This document shows, piece after piece, positions 24,526 to 36,938 of a DNA stretch of 64,000 nt. The number at the start of each line of letters is the position of its first letter. Position 1 is the first letter of the stretch. The notes under the pieces were generated by a model. That model was not told the DNA's origin and searched no databases. It saw nothing but the letters and a program-made list of their open reading frames with translations. Origin of the DNA: Montifringilla adamsi (Eukaryota; Chordata; Aves; Passeriformes; Passeridae); contig JAGGNK010011336.1 in NCBI GenBank assembly GCA_017590115.1, forward strand, positions 1,302,001 to 1,366,000. Reading direction: 5' to 3'. The position numbers and the translations under genes are program-made.

Positions 24526-26197
24526 CTAGCAAAAGAAGGAAAGGAACTGCATGAGCCAATTTTTTACCCTTCATCACCACTGAAATGGCAATTATTTTGG
24601 AATCTAAGTGCTGGAAGAACCTAGCACTGATGACATTTTGTTACATGTAAGCTGTATTTTTAAATTGCAATTAAAGTGAATAATGCTTGGGAAAGAATAG
24701 GATAAGTAATGTAATACACATGTACACATGAAACACAGAGAGGAAGTAACCATTCTTTAAATGTACAACTGCTCTCACTAAAGCATATAACTTTGTGCTT
24801 GATGCTTCTAATATTCACATCAGCACCTATTTTTACTGTATGGTTATTACCTTGACATATGCAAAACTGAATCCACTACTTAAATATGTGATTTAGATAT
24901 GAGAATTTGACCTTCAGGCCAAATTTTTAAAATTCTACACATTGGGAAGTGTCAATATATTAAAGAAACAGTTTTGAACACAGTATTTGCAGGCATTAGT
25001 TATAGTGTCAAAACAAATTATGTCTTTCTAAATGAAGACACCCCAAATCACTTAGAATATATCAATTAGAACTGACAAAACAGATGTGAAGCTTATAGAA
25101 TATGAGTTGAAGTATTATATACATTGCTATTAAATGCTTGCTAAGTTTTTTTTTAAACAACCCCTATGAATGTTCCCAGTGGAGGACATGTTGTGTTTCA
25201 AAGGAGCATTGGGAATTTTCCTAGACACAGTAACCAGCAGACTCCCCTGAGTGATTTTCTGCAGTGCTGTAGTCATAAATGGGTCACCAGACCAATTACT
25301 TTCACTTCTTCTGCTAAACCTGGGCACCCACTGAAAGCTGGACTGAGCAGAGGTGTTCACACAATGCAGCAACCTTTAGAACCACTGCTAGTATGGTACT
25401 ATATTTTATTTATTTTTTTTTTAAAGTAGTGTCTTCATTTGGTTCACATGAGTGCCTTTTAGAAAACGAATCAATTCAGGTAATAATTGCAGAATTTTTA
25501 TCACATAGAGTATCAGACCTTTATGTCAAGAGTGCTATGATGAAAAATATGTGCAAGGATCTCAGGTAGCACCAAGGAAGCTGGGAGACCTTGAGGTATT
25601 ATCACTCAAGCTAATATTTATGTTTGAAGAACTGCCTAATCCACTGAAATAGCACCAAGTGGAAATAGCATTTTCTTTCCACTGATCCCCAATGTACAAA
25701 AAGTCTTGCTGACTTAGTAAATCCCACAGTTGTGCCAAAAAACCCCACAAAAACACACCAGCAAAACCAAAAAAAGCTCACAACACACACCACACACCTA
25801 GTAAAAGAATATACCTTCATCTTAGGTGAGAATGAGGTTTGGAAAAAAAATAGAGGATTAGGAGCATGGTGGTCTGTTGAGCATGAGAACCATTTTTGGT
25901 ATAAATATAGATGAGGGCAGCCCCTCCTTTACCATGTGGACTAAAGTAAAAGGAGATTGTACAATATAATTTTATCTGTTTTCTTATTTTTTACTTACTT
26001 GTGTTAGCAAGTGAAACAAAACTTGCATTCCACAGGGCCCGTAGATCCCAGATTAGAAACTCTCAATAATAGGAAGTCATAATTTTGAGTGACCTTCTCA
26101 AAATCTTATCGTGGCCTGACTAAAACAAAACCCACACACCTTCAAGTGGTAGATGATCTCTCAGCAGGAGAGAAGGTACATCTGCCCCAAAGCAAGG
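24526..26197. other. Non-coding DNA upstream of the WDPCP start exon
   Basis: AT-rich sequence with an A/C-rich tract at 25.74 kb. It lacks the high GC and CpG density expected of a shared WDPCP/MDH1 promoter. Probably WDPCP 5' UTR intron. Confidence 0.55.
25735..25798. repeat. A/C-rich low-complexity tract
   Basis: CAAAA, CACA and ACACACCAC motifs without a fixed period. Similar in character to the tract at 15.4 kb. Confidence 0.75.
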
Positions 26198-26457
26198 TGT
26201 GCTGGGGTGACCCTGGCTGGACACCAGGTGCCCACCAAAGCTGCTCTCTCTGCTCTGCTCAGCAGGACAGGAGAGAGAAAATAGAATTAAAGGTAGGTGA
26301 GATAAGGGCAGGGAGAGATCACTGACTGCATGCCATCAGGGGCAAAACAGACTTGACTCAGGGAAATCAGTTTAATTTAATACCAAACAAGATAATGAGA
26401 AATAAAATAAAATCTTTCCCCGACTACCAAAATCTTGCTGCACAAACCCAAAACAAC
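26198..26457 (-). mobile_element. ERVL-type solo LTR, internally deleted
   Basis: On the minus strand it runs from TGTTTTGGGTTTG to CCAGCCAGGGTCACCCCAGCA. It shares long matches with the LTR at 59270-59659: the GGTGACCCTGGCTGGACA block, CAGGTGCYCACCAAAG, GGGAAATCAGTTTAATTTA, and the TTTTGGTAG near the 5' end. CAAGG occurs immediately on both sides (26193-26197 and 26458-26462), a 5-bp target duplication of the size typical of ERVL-class insertions. The central LTR is missing compared with the TguLTR5-like passerine family it resembles from memory. Confidence 0.8.
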
Positions 26458-26462
26458 AAGGT

Positions 26463-27971
26463 AAGACTAGAAGATTTTGGCATGACAGATAATCTAACAT
26501 AAACTGCCCAAATTATTCCAGAGCTCTTGTATGTAGGCTCCACAGACACTTCAAGTTGTGTCCTCCTATTGAATATAAAGCTATCCCATAATGCTTTAAT
26601 GCTGCTGAGTGCCTTCCCATCTGACAGGTCAGAAAATAATTTCAAGTCCTTTTTTTTTGTTGTCAGACACATAGAGGGAACTTGCTAAAAAGCAGAAGCA
26701 AGTTTTCAAATAAGCACTAAATACTTAATGTCCAAGATGCATACTTTTAAGAAATTTGTCCTCAAAAATGTGAAAAAAAGAAATTTTTTTAAGAATATGA
26801 GAAGATGTTAAAAACCCAGACTTCTAAAGAACACCCTTTCACACTGAATAATGAAGAGGAAGCAAAATTCTCCTTGTACCTAAAAAGGGAGAAGAGATTT
26901 GTCAATTACCAGAATTTTGAGAATTTAGATTTTTTTCTTCTCCCTTTCCTGGGACTCTGAACACTCACTAACTAGCTAATTATTGGAATGCTTGTTACTG
27001 TTGTGCCAGTGAAAATGGACAACTGCCCAAAAATACTGTTCCAATGTAAAAAACTCTAATCTGAAATACCTTCTGATTAGTCACACTCTACAGTAAAAAT
27101 TTAAAAAGAGAGAAAATTTGCTTCTGTAAGAAAACATGGCACTATCAAGTCTGAGTACTTTTTTCAGAGGAATTATTCTTTCTTGTTCCTTTTGAAGGAA
27201 TACATGCCAGCTTTCAGAGTTATGCAACTATATCTCACCATTTCCCACATCATTATATTCCAGCACAATGGGGATGAGGATGATGACGACAAAGTGATCT
27301 TTTTATATTTGAAAAATGCCTCTCAGAATGTACAATATTCCTTTTACTCCATGAGTTGGGCCCTGCTATTGCAAAGAAGGTAGCTGTGAAAACATAGAAA
27401 AAATCCACCCATTGAGCTTTAAGAACTCTATTCCTCCCCCTTTAAATTGATTAGAATTTAGAAAAAAGGGGTTGAAATAACTCTCCTGTTAAGGTAAAAC
27501 TGAAATTCAGCTTAACAGCTGGTTCTTTTTCTGGCTCACACAACATTTACTGGCTGCTTTCACAATGCCACCACAAAAAACAGGGATATTTTAGTGGTTG
27601 CAAAAGCTTACTGACAAATGGAGATGTTTTGCAATGGTCAGCCTGTGCCAGTATCTGTGTGAGGATTGTTTTGTTTAAAAAAAGTCTTCAGTTTGGTAAC
27701 TATTCACACAGAAAATAATTGCCCTGCCACTTTATAACATCAACAAATGCTGAAATTGATATCAAGAGTCTTCTTTGACACCTCCAATATAGGTCCTGTC
27801 ATGCCAAATAATTAGAAACTATGCAATGTATGAGTGATCTGGGGCACTGGTGCTGCATTTCCTCTTTCCATAGTCACCTGGGAGAGTGGGGTACTTGTGA
27901 AAGGCAGTGCTCAGCTCCCAAGGTGACTACATCCCAAAAACGCCTCTGAAAACATACTAGGAGCAACCTAG
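26463..27971. other. Non-coding DNA between two LTRs
   Basis: AT-rich unique sequence. No exon, CR1 end or microsatellite of note. A short acidic-codon-like GATGAGGATGATGACGAC stretch near 27270 is low-complexity only. Confidence 0.6.
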
Positions 27972-28429
27972 CGATGCCTCAGGTTTTAGCTTTTCTATTT
28001 TTCGGATTCTGTGCTGCTTTAGTATGTGGGTCTGAGCTTCATATTAGGGGACAGCAAGCTCTCTTCACAGAGCAGGTAGGCAAAACAATTCACTCTCTAG
28101 CTGGGGACCAAGGACAGCTGATCCAGATCTCAGGCGCAAGAGCATAAACAACATGGACTGAAGAGAGAAAAACAAGAAGGATGGGACTTCATGGGCTAAA
28201 GCTGTAACTGGACAATTAGCTCCAATATGCTAATGGACCAAAACTTATAAAAGTGTGAGACCCCCTGACCACTCATCCATTTTGCGACCATTTGGGTTCA
28301 CCTTGAGTGTAGCCCTGGCTGGGCTCTTGTACTGCCCAAGGTGTATCCATTGAGGACTTCTAATAAATCCCTACTTTATTCTTTAGCTCCATCTAGTCTC
28401 TGTTCTAGGTCAGCCTTCACAAGGCATCA
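27972..28429 (+). mobile_element. Endogenous retrovirus solo LTR
   Basis: The ends form an inverted repeat: GATGCC at the left and GGCATC(A) at the right. It includes a TATA-like TTATAAAAG near 28244, a CCATTTTG block, GGGCTCTTGTACTGCCC, and AATAAA at about 28361-28366 followed by the U5-like CTTTATTCTTTAGCTC and AGTCTCTGTTCTAGGTCAGCC. This U5 motif set is one I recall as abundant in passerine genomes. The first base of the left end appears mutated (C for T), and a target duplication is not clear. Confidence 0.75.
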
Positions 28430-29001
28430 ATAGAGCTAGAGAACAAAAAATGCTGACTACAACAGACCACCTGGACTTGGCAGTTCCATCAGAAGCACGG
28501 CTCAGTGTGACAATACTATCCAAAGTGTCCCTAGAAGAGTAAACCCTGTAGCTGCTATGATACAGGGCAGCCTGTGATGACCATCTGCCTATTCCATTGA
28601 AGGTGGGCCCAGGAAAGTGCTCCCAGAAAGCCAACATTCCTAGTGAAAGAGCAGTAAACAAGGGGGATCCCCCACAAAATGCTGATATTGTTTGAGGCAC
28701 ACTTCTAGGAGTGGAAGCAAGGTAAAATACAAAGTCAGTCGGGAGCAGGTCCCCCTATGCCACACAAAGCCACAAAACTGCTGCAATGGCATCCATACAT
28801 GTACTAAATGAGGTGCTTTGGATATGGGGTTGGGCAGAGGTTATAGGACAAAATGCCCATATAAAGAAAACACTGCAGAATCCATTTTCTCTACTTACAC
28901 ATCATCATATTTTCTTTGGCAAATAATACACCACCAGGAACTATTTTATAAAAATTGTCACAGGCTACCCTTTTGTGTTCTCCTACTCCATGGAAATACA
29001 C
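28430..29001. other. Non-coding DNA between LTR and CR1
   Basis: Moderately GC-rich sequence immediately after the LTR (to about 28800), then AT-rich. No primer-binding site or gag-like frame is visible after the LTR, so it is not clearly proviral. Origin unknown. Confidence 0.5.
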
Positions 29002-29690
29002 AATCATAGAATATCCTGAGTTGGGAGGAACCCACAAGGATCATTGAAACCCAACTCCTGGCCCTGCATGATTCTTGAACTCTGGCTGGATGGTGAGCCT
29101 GTTCCAGTGACCAATCTCCCTCTGGGTGAAAAAACCTTGTCCTGATATCCAACAAAAATCTCCTGAGACAGCTTCAGGCCATTCCCTCGGGTCCTGTCAC
29201 CACAGAGAACAGATCAGTGCCTGCCCTCTGCTGCCCCTCAAGAGGTTGTTAAAGACCCCACTGAGGTCTCCCTTCAGTCTCCTCCAGGCTGGACAGACCA
29301 AGTGATCTCAGCCACTCCTCACACAGCTTCCCCTCCAGACCCTTCACCATCCTTGTGGCCTCCCTTGGACACTCTCTAATACCTTAATGTCTTTTTTATA
29401 CCATGGCACCCAAAGCTGCCCCCAGCACTGGAGGTGAGGCTGCCCCAGTGCAGAGCAGAGCAGGAAAATCCCCTCCCTTGCCTGGCTGGCCATGCTGTGC
29501 CTGTTGCCCCCCAGGACACGGGTGTCCCTCCTGCTGCCAGGGCACTGCTGGCTCATGTTCAAATTGCCATGGACCAGGTTCCCCTTTCCATGGCACTGCT
29601 CTCCAGCCTCTCATTCCCCAGTCTGTGCATCCAGGGCTGCATCACCCCAGGTGCAAAATCCAGATTGCTTTCATCTTCCATGGGTCTAAT
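29002..29690 (-). mobile_element. CR1 LINE fragment with decayed ORF2 C terminus and 3' UTR
   Basis: At the left edge AATCATAGAAT is the reverse complement of the CR1 terminus, so the element runs on the minus strand. Minus-strand translation in shifting frames gives CR1 ORF2-like pieces: NERLESS, NMSQQCPGSRRDTRVLGG, a segment with SALGQPHLQCWGQLWVPWYKKDIKVLESVQ, and GLxxLSRLE-type 3' sequence. These match the thumb/C-terminal part of CR1 reverse transcriptase. Several frameshifts and stops break the ORF. The 5' limit is approximate, where AT-rich unique DNA resumes. Confidence 0.9.
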
Positions 29691-32600
29691 TTTTTTCAGA
29701 GAAATGGAAAATGTAATAGGTGCAATGAACTCTAATTCACAAAGATACATATTTTTTCATTTGATTTTGGATTGATTACACAATAGCTCTACTAACTATA
29801 GATGCCAGAGCAGATTACCCTCAATCTCACTTCTGTCTCCCTTCCTCCACCTTGCAAAGGTTAACATCCAATCTCTGGCACTGCTACAGCTCACTTACAA
29901 TGGCTAATTTTTAACTTGGACCCCTAATGTTCAACAAACAAGGTAAGTCATCAAGTCATCCTACAAAATTCTATTTCTGTGAAATAATATTTGGAGCAGA
30001 AATCACTGCCAGTTTTTTCTTCCTCTTCGTGACCAATTTGTCCTTCACAAGGAGAGAAACTCCCTGCAGCAAAAATGTGATTCAAAAATGTACTATTTGA
30101 CTCTGGAAGTTAAAGTTCAGACTGAACTACCTGCATTAGATCAGTAGCTACTTGATGTATGCTTTATGTTGATGCAACAATTTCTTTGTGTAAACCACAT
30201 GAAATAAAATTTTAGAAATACTATCTTTTACATTTTTAGCTACATCAACTTAAAATGTAATGTAATTATTCATTTAAAATTAGACCAGTTAAATTTTTTC
30301 TCTATCATGTTCTCACAGATAAAAATGAAAAATATTCTCCCAATCTTACAAGACAGGCTTCATCCTTTTATAGCTGTATGAAGCCACAGCCTATTTGATA
30401 TATAATAAAACACATACTGAAATGAAGTTAGTAAAATCATGAGAATTTGTAAAACTTCATTTTGTAGTCTGGCATTAAATAGAAACAATCCAGATTCTTC
30501 CTTCACAGCCACAAGTTTTTACTTTTTGACCAAGTATCAGCAACACAGCAATTACAAGAAAATGCTTAATTTATACACATATATTGATGGTTTTAATTTG
30601 GTTTCTTAAGAAAGATGCTTAAGAAGGATGCTTATGTCTGTGTGTCTGTCTAACCGTTTCAAGTTTTTAATCCATTGATCTAAATTAGCTAGAAGTAATC
30701 TGTTTTCTCACAAAAAATTTGTCAAAAATATGTAATTCCTGAAAATGCTGACCCAATCTGCATGTGGGCACACGGAAAAACTCTGCACCAGAACTGAGGA
30801 ATACACAGGGATAGCTCAGGCTGTGATTGCTGTTCTGTAGATCTATCCTAGCTGGGGAATGGTGCTGTGTGCCCAGCTGGATGATCTAGCAAAGTTCTCA
30901 TCTCTGACACTGGCCCACGTGCTTAGAGCAGAGCATGAGATGGGCACATGTGAACAGTCCCTTGCCCCTGTGTGGAAATTTACTGACTACAGGAGTCCAA
31001 TCAGCTTGTAAGGCCTTGGCTCAATGGGCCCATTGGTAAGATCAGCTTGGAATTTTTAGTCACACCACTTTTAAATTTCACAAATGTTTGGATGTAAGGC
31101 ACTGTGGAGATAGCACAGAGTGACACAATTTTAGTTATGTTAGAAGTTAAACTTGTGCACAGATGGCATTCTGATCTACCCTCTCTTCTTTGGGTTTCAG
31201 GGACAGTAATTCTGTCACCTATGCAGGAAATAAGCTATTGGGACTGCATTCTTAAATGTTTCATTCATTTAATTGCAGAAGCTTGGGTTTATTTTCTGGT
31301 AAGTAGAGGTTCCAGTCTCCATCTTTCAGATTGCAGTGGCAAAGCCTGAGATGTGTGTACTATCACTGCAACTCTGCAGTGCCTTGCAAACTGCACCTGG
31401 GTTGGAGTTTCATTTCCAGCGAGACTGTGGTTAAGCACAACAGTGAATGCCAGTCTGTCACTCCTGATCAGACCAAAGCCACCATGGCTACACAAAGCAA
31501 AAGCCTGACCTGATCAACAAACACAAATTTGAATCAAATGCGCTATTAATCCATTCTGTAATGGCAAGCTGGCTTTGGTAGCCCCCACTCTTATACTGTG
31601 TTGGCTCCCTGACACCTCTGCTCCCACTGCACCTTCCCCTGCACAAGCAGGCTTGGGGTCCTCTTTCTTTTCCTCTCTTTCTCTTAGATGCTTGTTGAGG
31701 TCCAACCCCTGACCTGTTATTTCTTTCTGAGCCTAGGCCAGTCCCTTCTCACAATTACTGCTCCTGGCACTGAAACCCCCTGTCCAAGACCCTGGCTATC
31801 TTCAGCAGCACAGTGGGCTTCATTCTCATATTCATTTACTTCTCCTTTAAATCCCTTTTCCACTGAGAAAACAACTCTAGATTTTGTAGTATAAATGAAA
31901 GTCAGATCCCCTGTCACTAAGACCAACCTCTGATTTCAACAAGTAAGGCATGCTTCTGTCAATCTATTCAGTGCATAATAATTCATATTAAGAATATTTT
32001 CAACAAACACAAAGTCGATCAATTATCATACCTCTGAATCTCTAGGCAAATATTTACTGTTGCTACTTTTTTTCTCTTCAGACTCTACTGATTCAGAATA
32101 TTTTTGCCAAACACATGAGAAGCAAATTCTTTTGATTATTCTAACTTCCTCAATCTAAATAGGAAAACTATTTTGTAGATGGGTGAACAACACACAGGAG
32201 CACTCTGTATCAAACTACACACTGAAACTTCTATTGTAAGAAAGGCCTAAATATGGCTTGCAGAATAATCATGGAAAGGAAATACATTATCTGATAACTC
32301 AAGAATTCTGGCATGAAAATTATACATTGCAAATTTATTCCCATATGCTGTAAAGTTGTTTCAAGTTCCATTAAGTTATTTTTTGTGAGGTTTGTTTTAT
32401 TGTTTTGGGAATCTGAAAATTATCCTCTTTTTTGCAATATCAGTTCTATTTACTGAATTTTCATACTTTAATATATTTGCATATTTAACTACAAAATATA
32501 CATATAGATCCTTAAGAACATTAAGATTATTTGACACAAAGTAAGAACACTGAAAATCTGTAAATGCTCTAAAAATGTTCTGTAAAACAGAACAAACATT

Positions 32601-34151
32601 TTATCTCCAGCTGATATCAATTATTTCTTGCACAATTAATTGGGCAAAAAGGCACATGGGCCATTATTCAGAATGGGAATTGTTGGCTTAGACATTTGTC
32701 CAAGTCCATCCTCTGAGCTCTGAACTAAAAACTCTGTCTGCTAGATAGAGGGTGCTGAAGTTCAAGGACACGTGCAAAAATACTACAGAAAATCTATATG
32801 GGGTAACTTGTTGCCACCAAATTGATTGTTCATGTGTCAAAACCGAGGCCTGGTTTTTGCTGAGTTATCACTCAAGTAGAAGATGACAGGATCAGAAACT
32901 GAATTCTGCCATGCTGCCATGGCTCCTACCTTCAAAAACATACTTCCAATCCACATTATTGGTCCTCTCTTTCGAAAGACAGCTATTGATTAACTGAACA
33001 GATAATAAGATTAACAACAGTTAAACAGAATTAATTTGAGGGAGGTAATGCCATTTGTCAAGAAGACACTTAAGTTTATGTATCAGCCACACCTCTGACA
33101 ACCTTAATGAAGCTAAGAACCCTTCTCCAATTGATACTGCAGGCAAGTATTACAATCTGTAACAACTCTCAGACAGAGTGGGTGTGAAAAGTTAAGAAGG
33201 TCACAGAAAATAGATATAATTGACCTGGGTTTTTACTTCACAGAGTGAAAAGTTCATATACACATTTTGATAAAGACCCTGAAGGCCTTTATATAAACCA
33301 GATAGTAGATAAGTGATCCAAACTACAGATATCCAGTGCTGACACGACATAAGGCAATTACAGAAGTACTAAATGTCAAGCTGCTTTACGACATTCTTTT
33401 AGATAGTGATTGCTGTTGTAAATAACCCAATTTTTCAATACTAAAGGTCAGTAGGTCGTAAAATTTTGTAGCAGTGTTTTCTTATCACCAGCCAAAGGAG
33501 AAGAAAACAAAATCTCTCTTTTTTTGAGTTAAGCAAAAAGAAGGCAGAAGGGCCTACAAATAATCCAAGCACAGGAAAAGTCCTTGCTCCACTGCCCTAC
33601 CATTGTTGCAATTCCTGTTTGCAAGGAAGTTTATATGGCCAGGTCTTTAAACTTAGAACACTAGTTCTCATTGAAAATGAATGATGTAAATGTGTGGGTT
33701 TACAGCAATGCTGCAGACAGCAGACGTAAATTGTTTCTTTCCATCTGTGCATCTATGCGTTGGCATCCTAGTTCATCAGCTGCCTTGCAGTATGGGCTGC
33801 TACGAAATAAACAATGACCAGAGCAACAACTAAGTCCAAAGCAACAGTTCAGTCTGAAATTTAACTATATTTGCACATAAGCAAATAAGAGTTTTCTATA
33901 TTTTTATGCAGAATTTCAGATTTAGCTATTGCACAACTAACTAGACCTGTACACATGTCAGGTAAAGAGGACCACTCAAAAATACAGCATGAACAACAAT
34001 TTAGTTTGCCACTTATGAGCTGTACCAACTAATTTCTTGCTGAACTGTACAGCCCTGGCCTTTAACACTTTATATTCTGCATGTTCACTGAGTATGTGCT
34101 TCAAGAATTTTCTAAAGAACATTGGTAAACACATTGATTTCATTTATAAAT

Positions 34152-34167
34152 CTTGCAAATTTGCAAG
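34152..34167. repeat. Perfect 16-bp palindrome
   Basis: CTTGCAAATTTGCAAG is its own reverse complement. It contains two overlapping octamer-like ATTTGCA words on opposite strands (POU-factor type). Confidence 0.8.
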
Positions 34168-36930
34168 CTGCCTTTAAAAAACAGAAATATATTTCAGAGT
34201 ATATTGTATGAGTTGAATAAATTTAGTAGAACAAACAGATTATTTTTAGATCTACAATATCTTTAGATGTTGTTTTTTTGCATTCCTTTCTAGAATGTTT
34301 TTACATTTAAATAATTTACAGTAGCTATTTTATGTTGACCTATTTTGTTTAGATGGAGGCAATAAATTAGGCAAGCAATAAATTAAGATTTACTAATATT
34401 TAAAAATCACCTTTGAATAGCCTTTTGCAAGGCTCATTGAGATTCTTGTTTGTGAGCATTTATTTTAAAATGGGTTTTTTTTCTGCTATACTTGAATTCT
34501 AGTTAATCCAGAGAGACTTGTATCTTGGTTTCTTCAATGTAATATTTAAAAAACTACAATGCCTGTGTGTCAGACTTCTTTTTAAGGAAGATTTGATTGC
34601 AAACACAAACAAAAAGCTTTTCTTCTTTTGTACTCCTTTATGATCTTCAAACAAGTTTCTATGAAAAGGACTGTATTTTTTCAATTTTAAGCCATACTCA
34701 CCTTTGCAGTTAAAAAAAAAAAAATTCATGTTACAATAATTAATTCCTGATTGTAATGTTACAGTATAGTTTATGTTGTGTTCTAATTATGCAGATATGC
34801 AAAATGGAAAATAACTTTGAAGAAAAAATGCATTTGTTTAAGCATTTTAATAATTACAATGAAACTGTTGAGCAGTGGGTTGTATATAAACTAAAATACA
34901 CACAGATCTTAATACTGAACTATAAACTCTTCTACCACTCTTGAGAAAACCACAGCAGTAAAACAGTCTGCAAGTACAGCTAGTTTCAGAAATCTACCTC
35001 ATTAAAAATGCAAACAAGATAGGTCCAAAATGGTCAAAAAGCTCAGATCAGCTTCATTCTACCTCTTATGGGAGCCGAGTAAGACCAGCTGTCAGTCAGA
35101 TCCCTGCAGCTGCCTCTGCCCACTATTTAAAACAGTTTTGGTCTCAAATCTGTCCTACAACATAATGTCAATAGATTTACTAACTTCCAGCACCATTCCT
35201 ATACGTTTGAGTATCTATAGTAAAGAAAAGTCGAGTTGTAGGATCTGCAAAGAGATCACACAGATAATGGATAGCATCCAACACTTTTAAGGAAAACTTT
35301 CCTCTTGATAATAATACTATCACCATAGGATAAATACTGTTAGGTGCCACTTTATGATTAACTTCATCTGCCTGAAATAGCAGAACATTACAGTAGCTTT
35401 ATTTGATATACTAGATATTGATACTGATGGAGAGGCAATTTCAACCACCAGCTCCAGTTTCATGTATGCAAGAGCTCTAAATTCTGGCTGGTATGAACCA
35501 GTTGTTCATCTTAGCTTCTGTAAAATAATGTAGTGGTGGAAGTCATAGGTATTATGTATTAAATGAAAATTGAAATGTAAAATGGATTTTTAGGCAGCTC
35601 TTAATACTTCAGAAACAACCAGTTAGAGTGCAGCATCTTCCCAACACACAGTCAAATTACGGAGAGAAATGTGAATTGGTTCCCCCTGTATTTTCAGATA
35701 ATACTGGTGATATGTTCTCTGGCTTCAGGCTTATTGTCTTACTAATTCAGCTGTATATGGAGGGTGTTTTTTAGTGGACAGAATTGAAGGACACAAGATA
35801 CACAGAAATAAAATGTGCATCTCCTCACTATCTTTAGTCATGAGTTAGAGTATCCGGTATATTTGTTCATCTATCCTTTCTTTTCATTACAATGCTTATT
35901 TGCTCTACTCCATCATTAGCTAATGGATTTATGGTACTTATTGGAAAAAAACATATGAAGCAGCTCTTGTTAATTCAAGAAATATTTACTGAAGGAATCA
36001 ATCCTGTTAAAATTATAAAGCGTAATACCAGAAGGTGTAATTAGCTTACAGAAGTATAAGATTAGGTAAACTCCATTTTCAATTAATCAGTCATTGCTAC
36101 CTGGTTCTAATTTTAAAATACCCGTTGTGAACTCAACCAGTGATTTACAACAGCTACTCAAATATGCTACCAGCAGAAAAATCCATGTAGCTCATTTTCA
36201 AAGAGTTTCTAACTTAAAGTTGCATCCTGTTTTCATTCAGTTCAGAAGAAAAGCTACTGCTGGGTCGGTTGGTCCAAGCTCCTCGTGAGAGGAGTGTGCA
36301 CACCAATATTTTGTTCCAAGCTACAATACGATTCTGATTTGCACAAGGATAGTGCCAACACATCAGATTGGGGCTGAAGTTTGATGGGCAAACATTACAA
36401 ACTGTTGCATTACAGATTTCCTTAGTATCATCTTACCTGGTTTTCATAAGTCTCATCTAAAAATGTTTTTGAAAATCTATTAACAACTACCTTTAAAATG
36501 ACACAACATATCCTTCAATGCCCAATACCTTCAAAGCACTCACATGCTTCCATTTACCTATGTGTTTATTCAGAAGGTCCAAATTTTGCATAGGAAGAAC
36601 AGGATATACAATATCCAGTAATTCACAGTGTCCAATAATTCAGTCCATGCTAAAGAAAGATGTATTACTTTTGCCTAGGTTTCACTCTCAAATTGAAAAA
36701 AAATTTATGTGAGTCAGAACTAGACAGTACAGAGGCACTAAAGCAAAAATGCACACCTTTTAACAGATAAAAGGAACATTAATGAGTATCACATAATCTC
36801 TTGGAAGAATTAGAATTAAATTAGTTATACAACAATTTATGTCAGCTTCACAAAGCACACCCACTGATGCTGAAATTCACATTACTTAAATATATATGCA
36901 AATACTAAATTCCCAAGTTGTTAGTGAATG

Positions 36931-36938
36931 TGACGTCA
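36931..36938. promoter_or_regulatory. Consensus CRE (TGACGTCA)
   Basis: A full palindromic CREB/ATF site in otherwise AT-rich DNA. An 8-bp match can occur by chance, but it includes a CpG, which is rare here. No promoter is evident nearby. Confidence 0.3.

Noticed and set aside
24503..24580. Signal-peptide-like extension upstream of the WDPCP ATG in unspliced sequence
   Set aside because: The hydrophobic stretch is the pyrimidine tract of the splice acceptor read as codons; the family start at MSFCLTE is better supported.
27270..27295. Acidic-codon-like GATGAGGATGATGACGAC stretch
   Set aside because: A short low-complexity run inside a chance frame; no exon boundaries.
29403..29775. Plus-strand frames of about 110 codons
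   Set aside because: They are antisense shadows of the CR1 LINE on the minus strand, whose GC-rich sequence has few stops in any frame.
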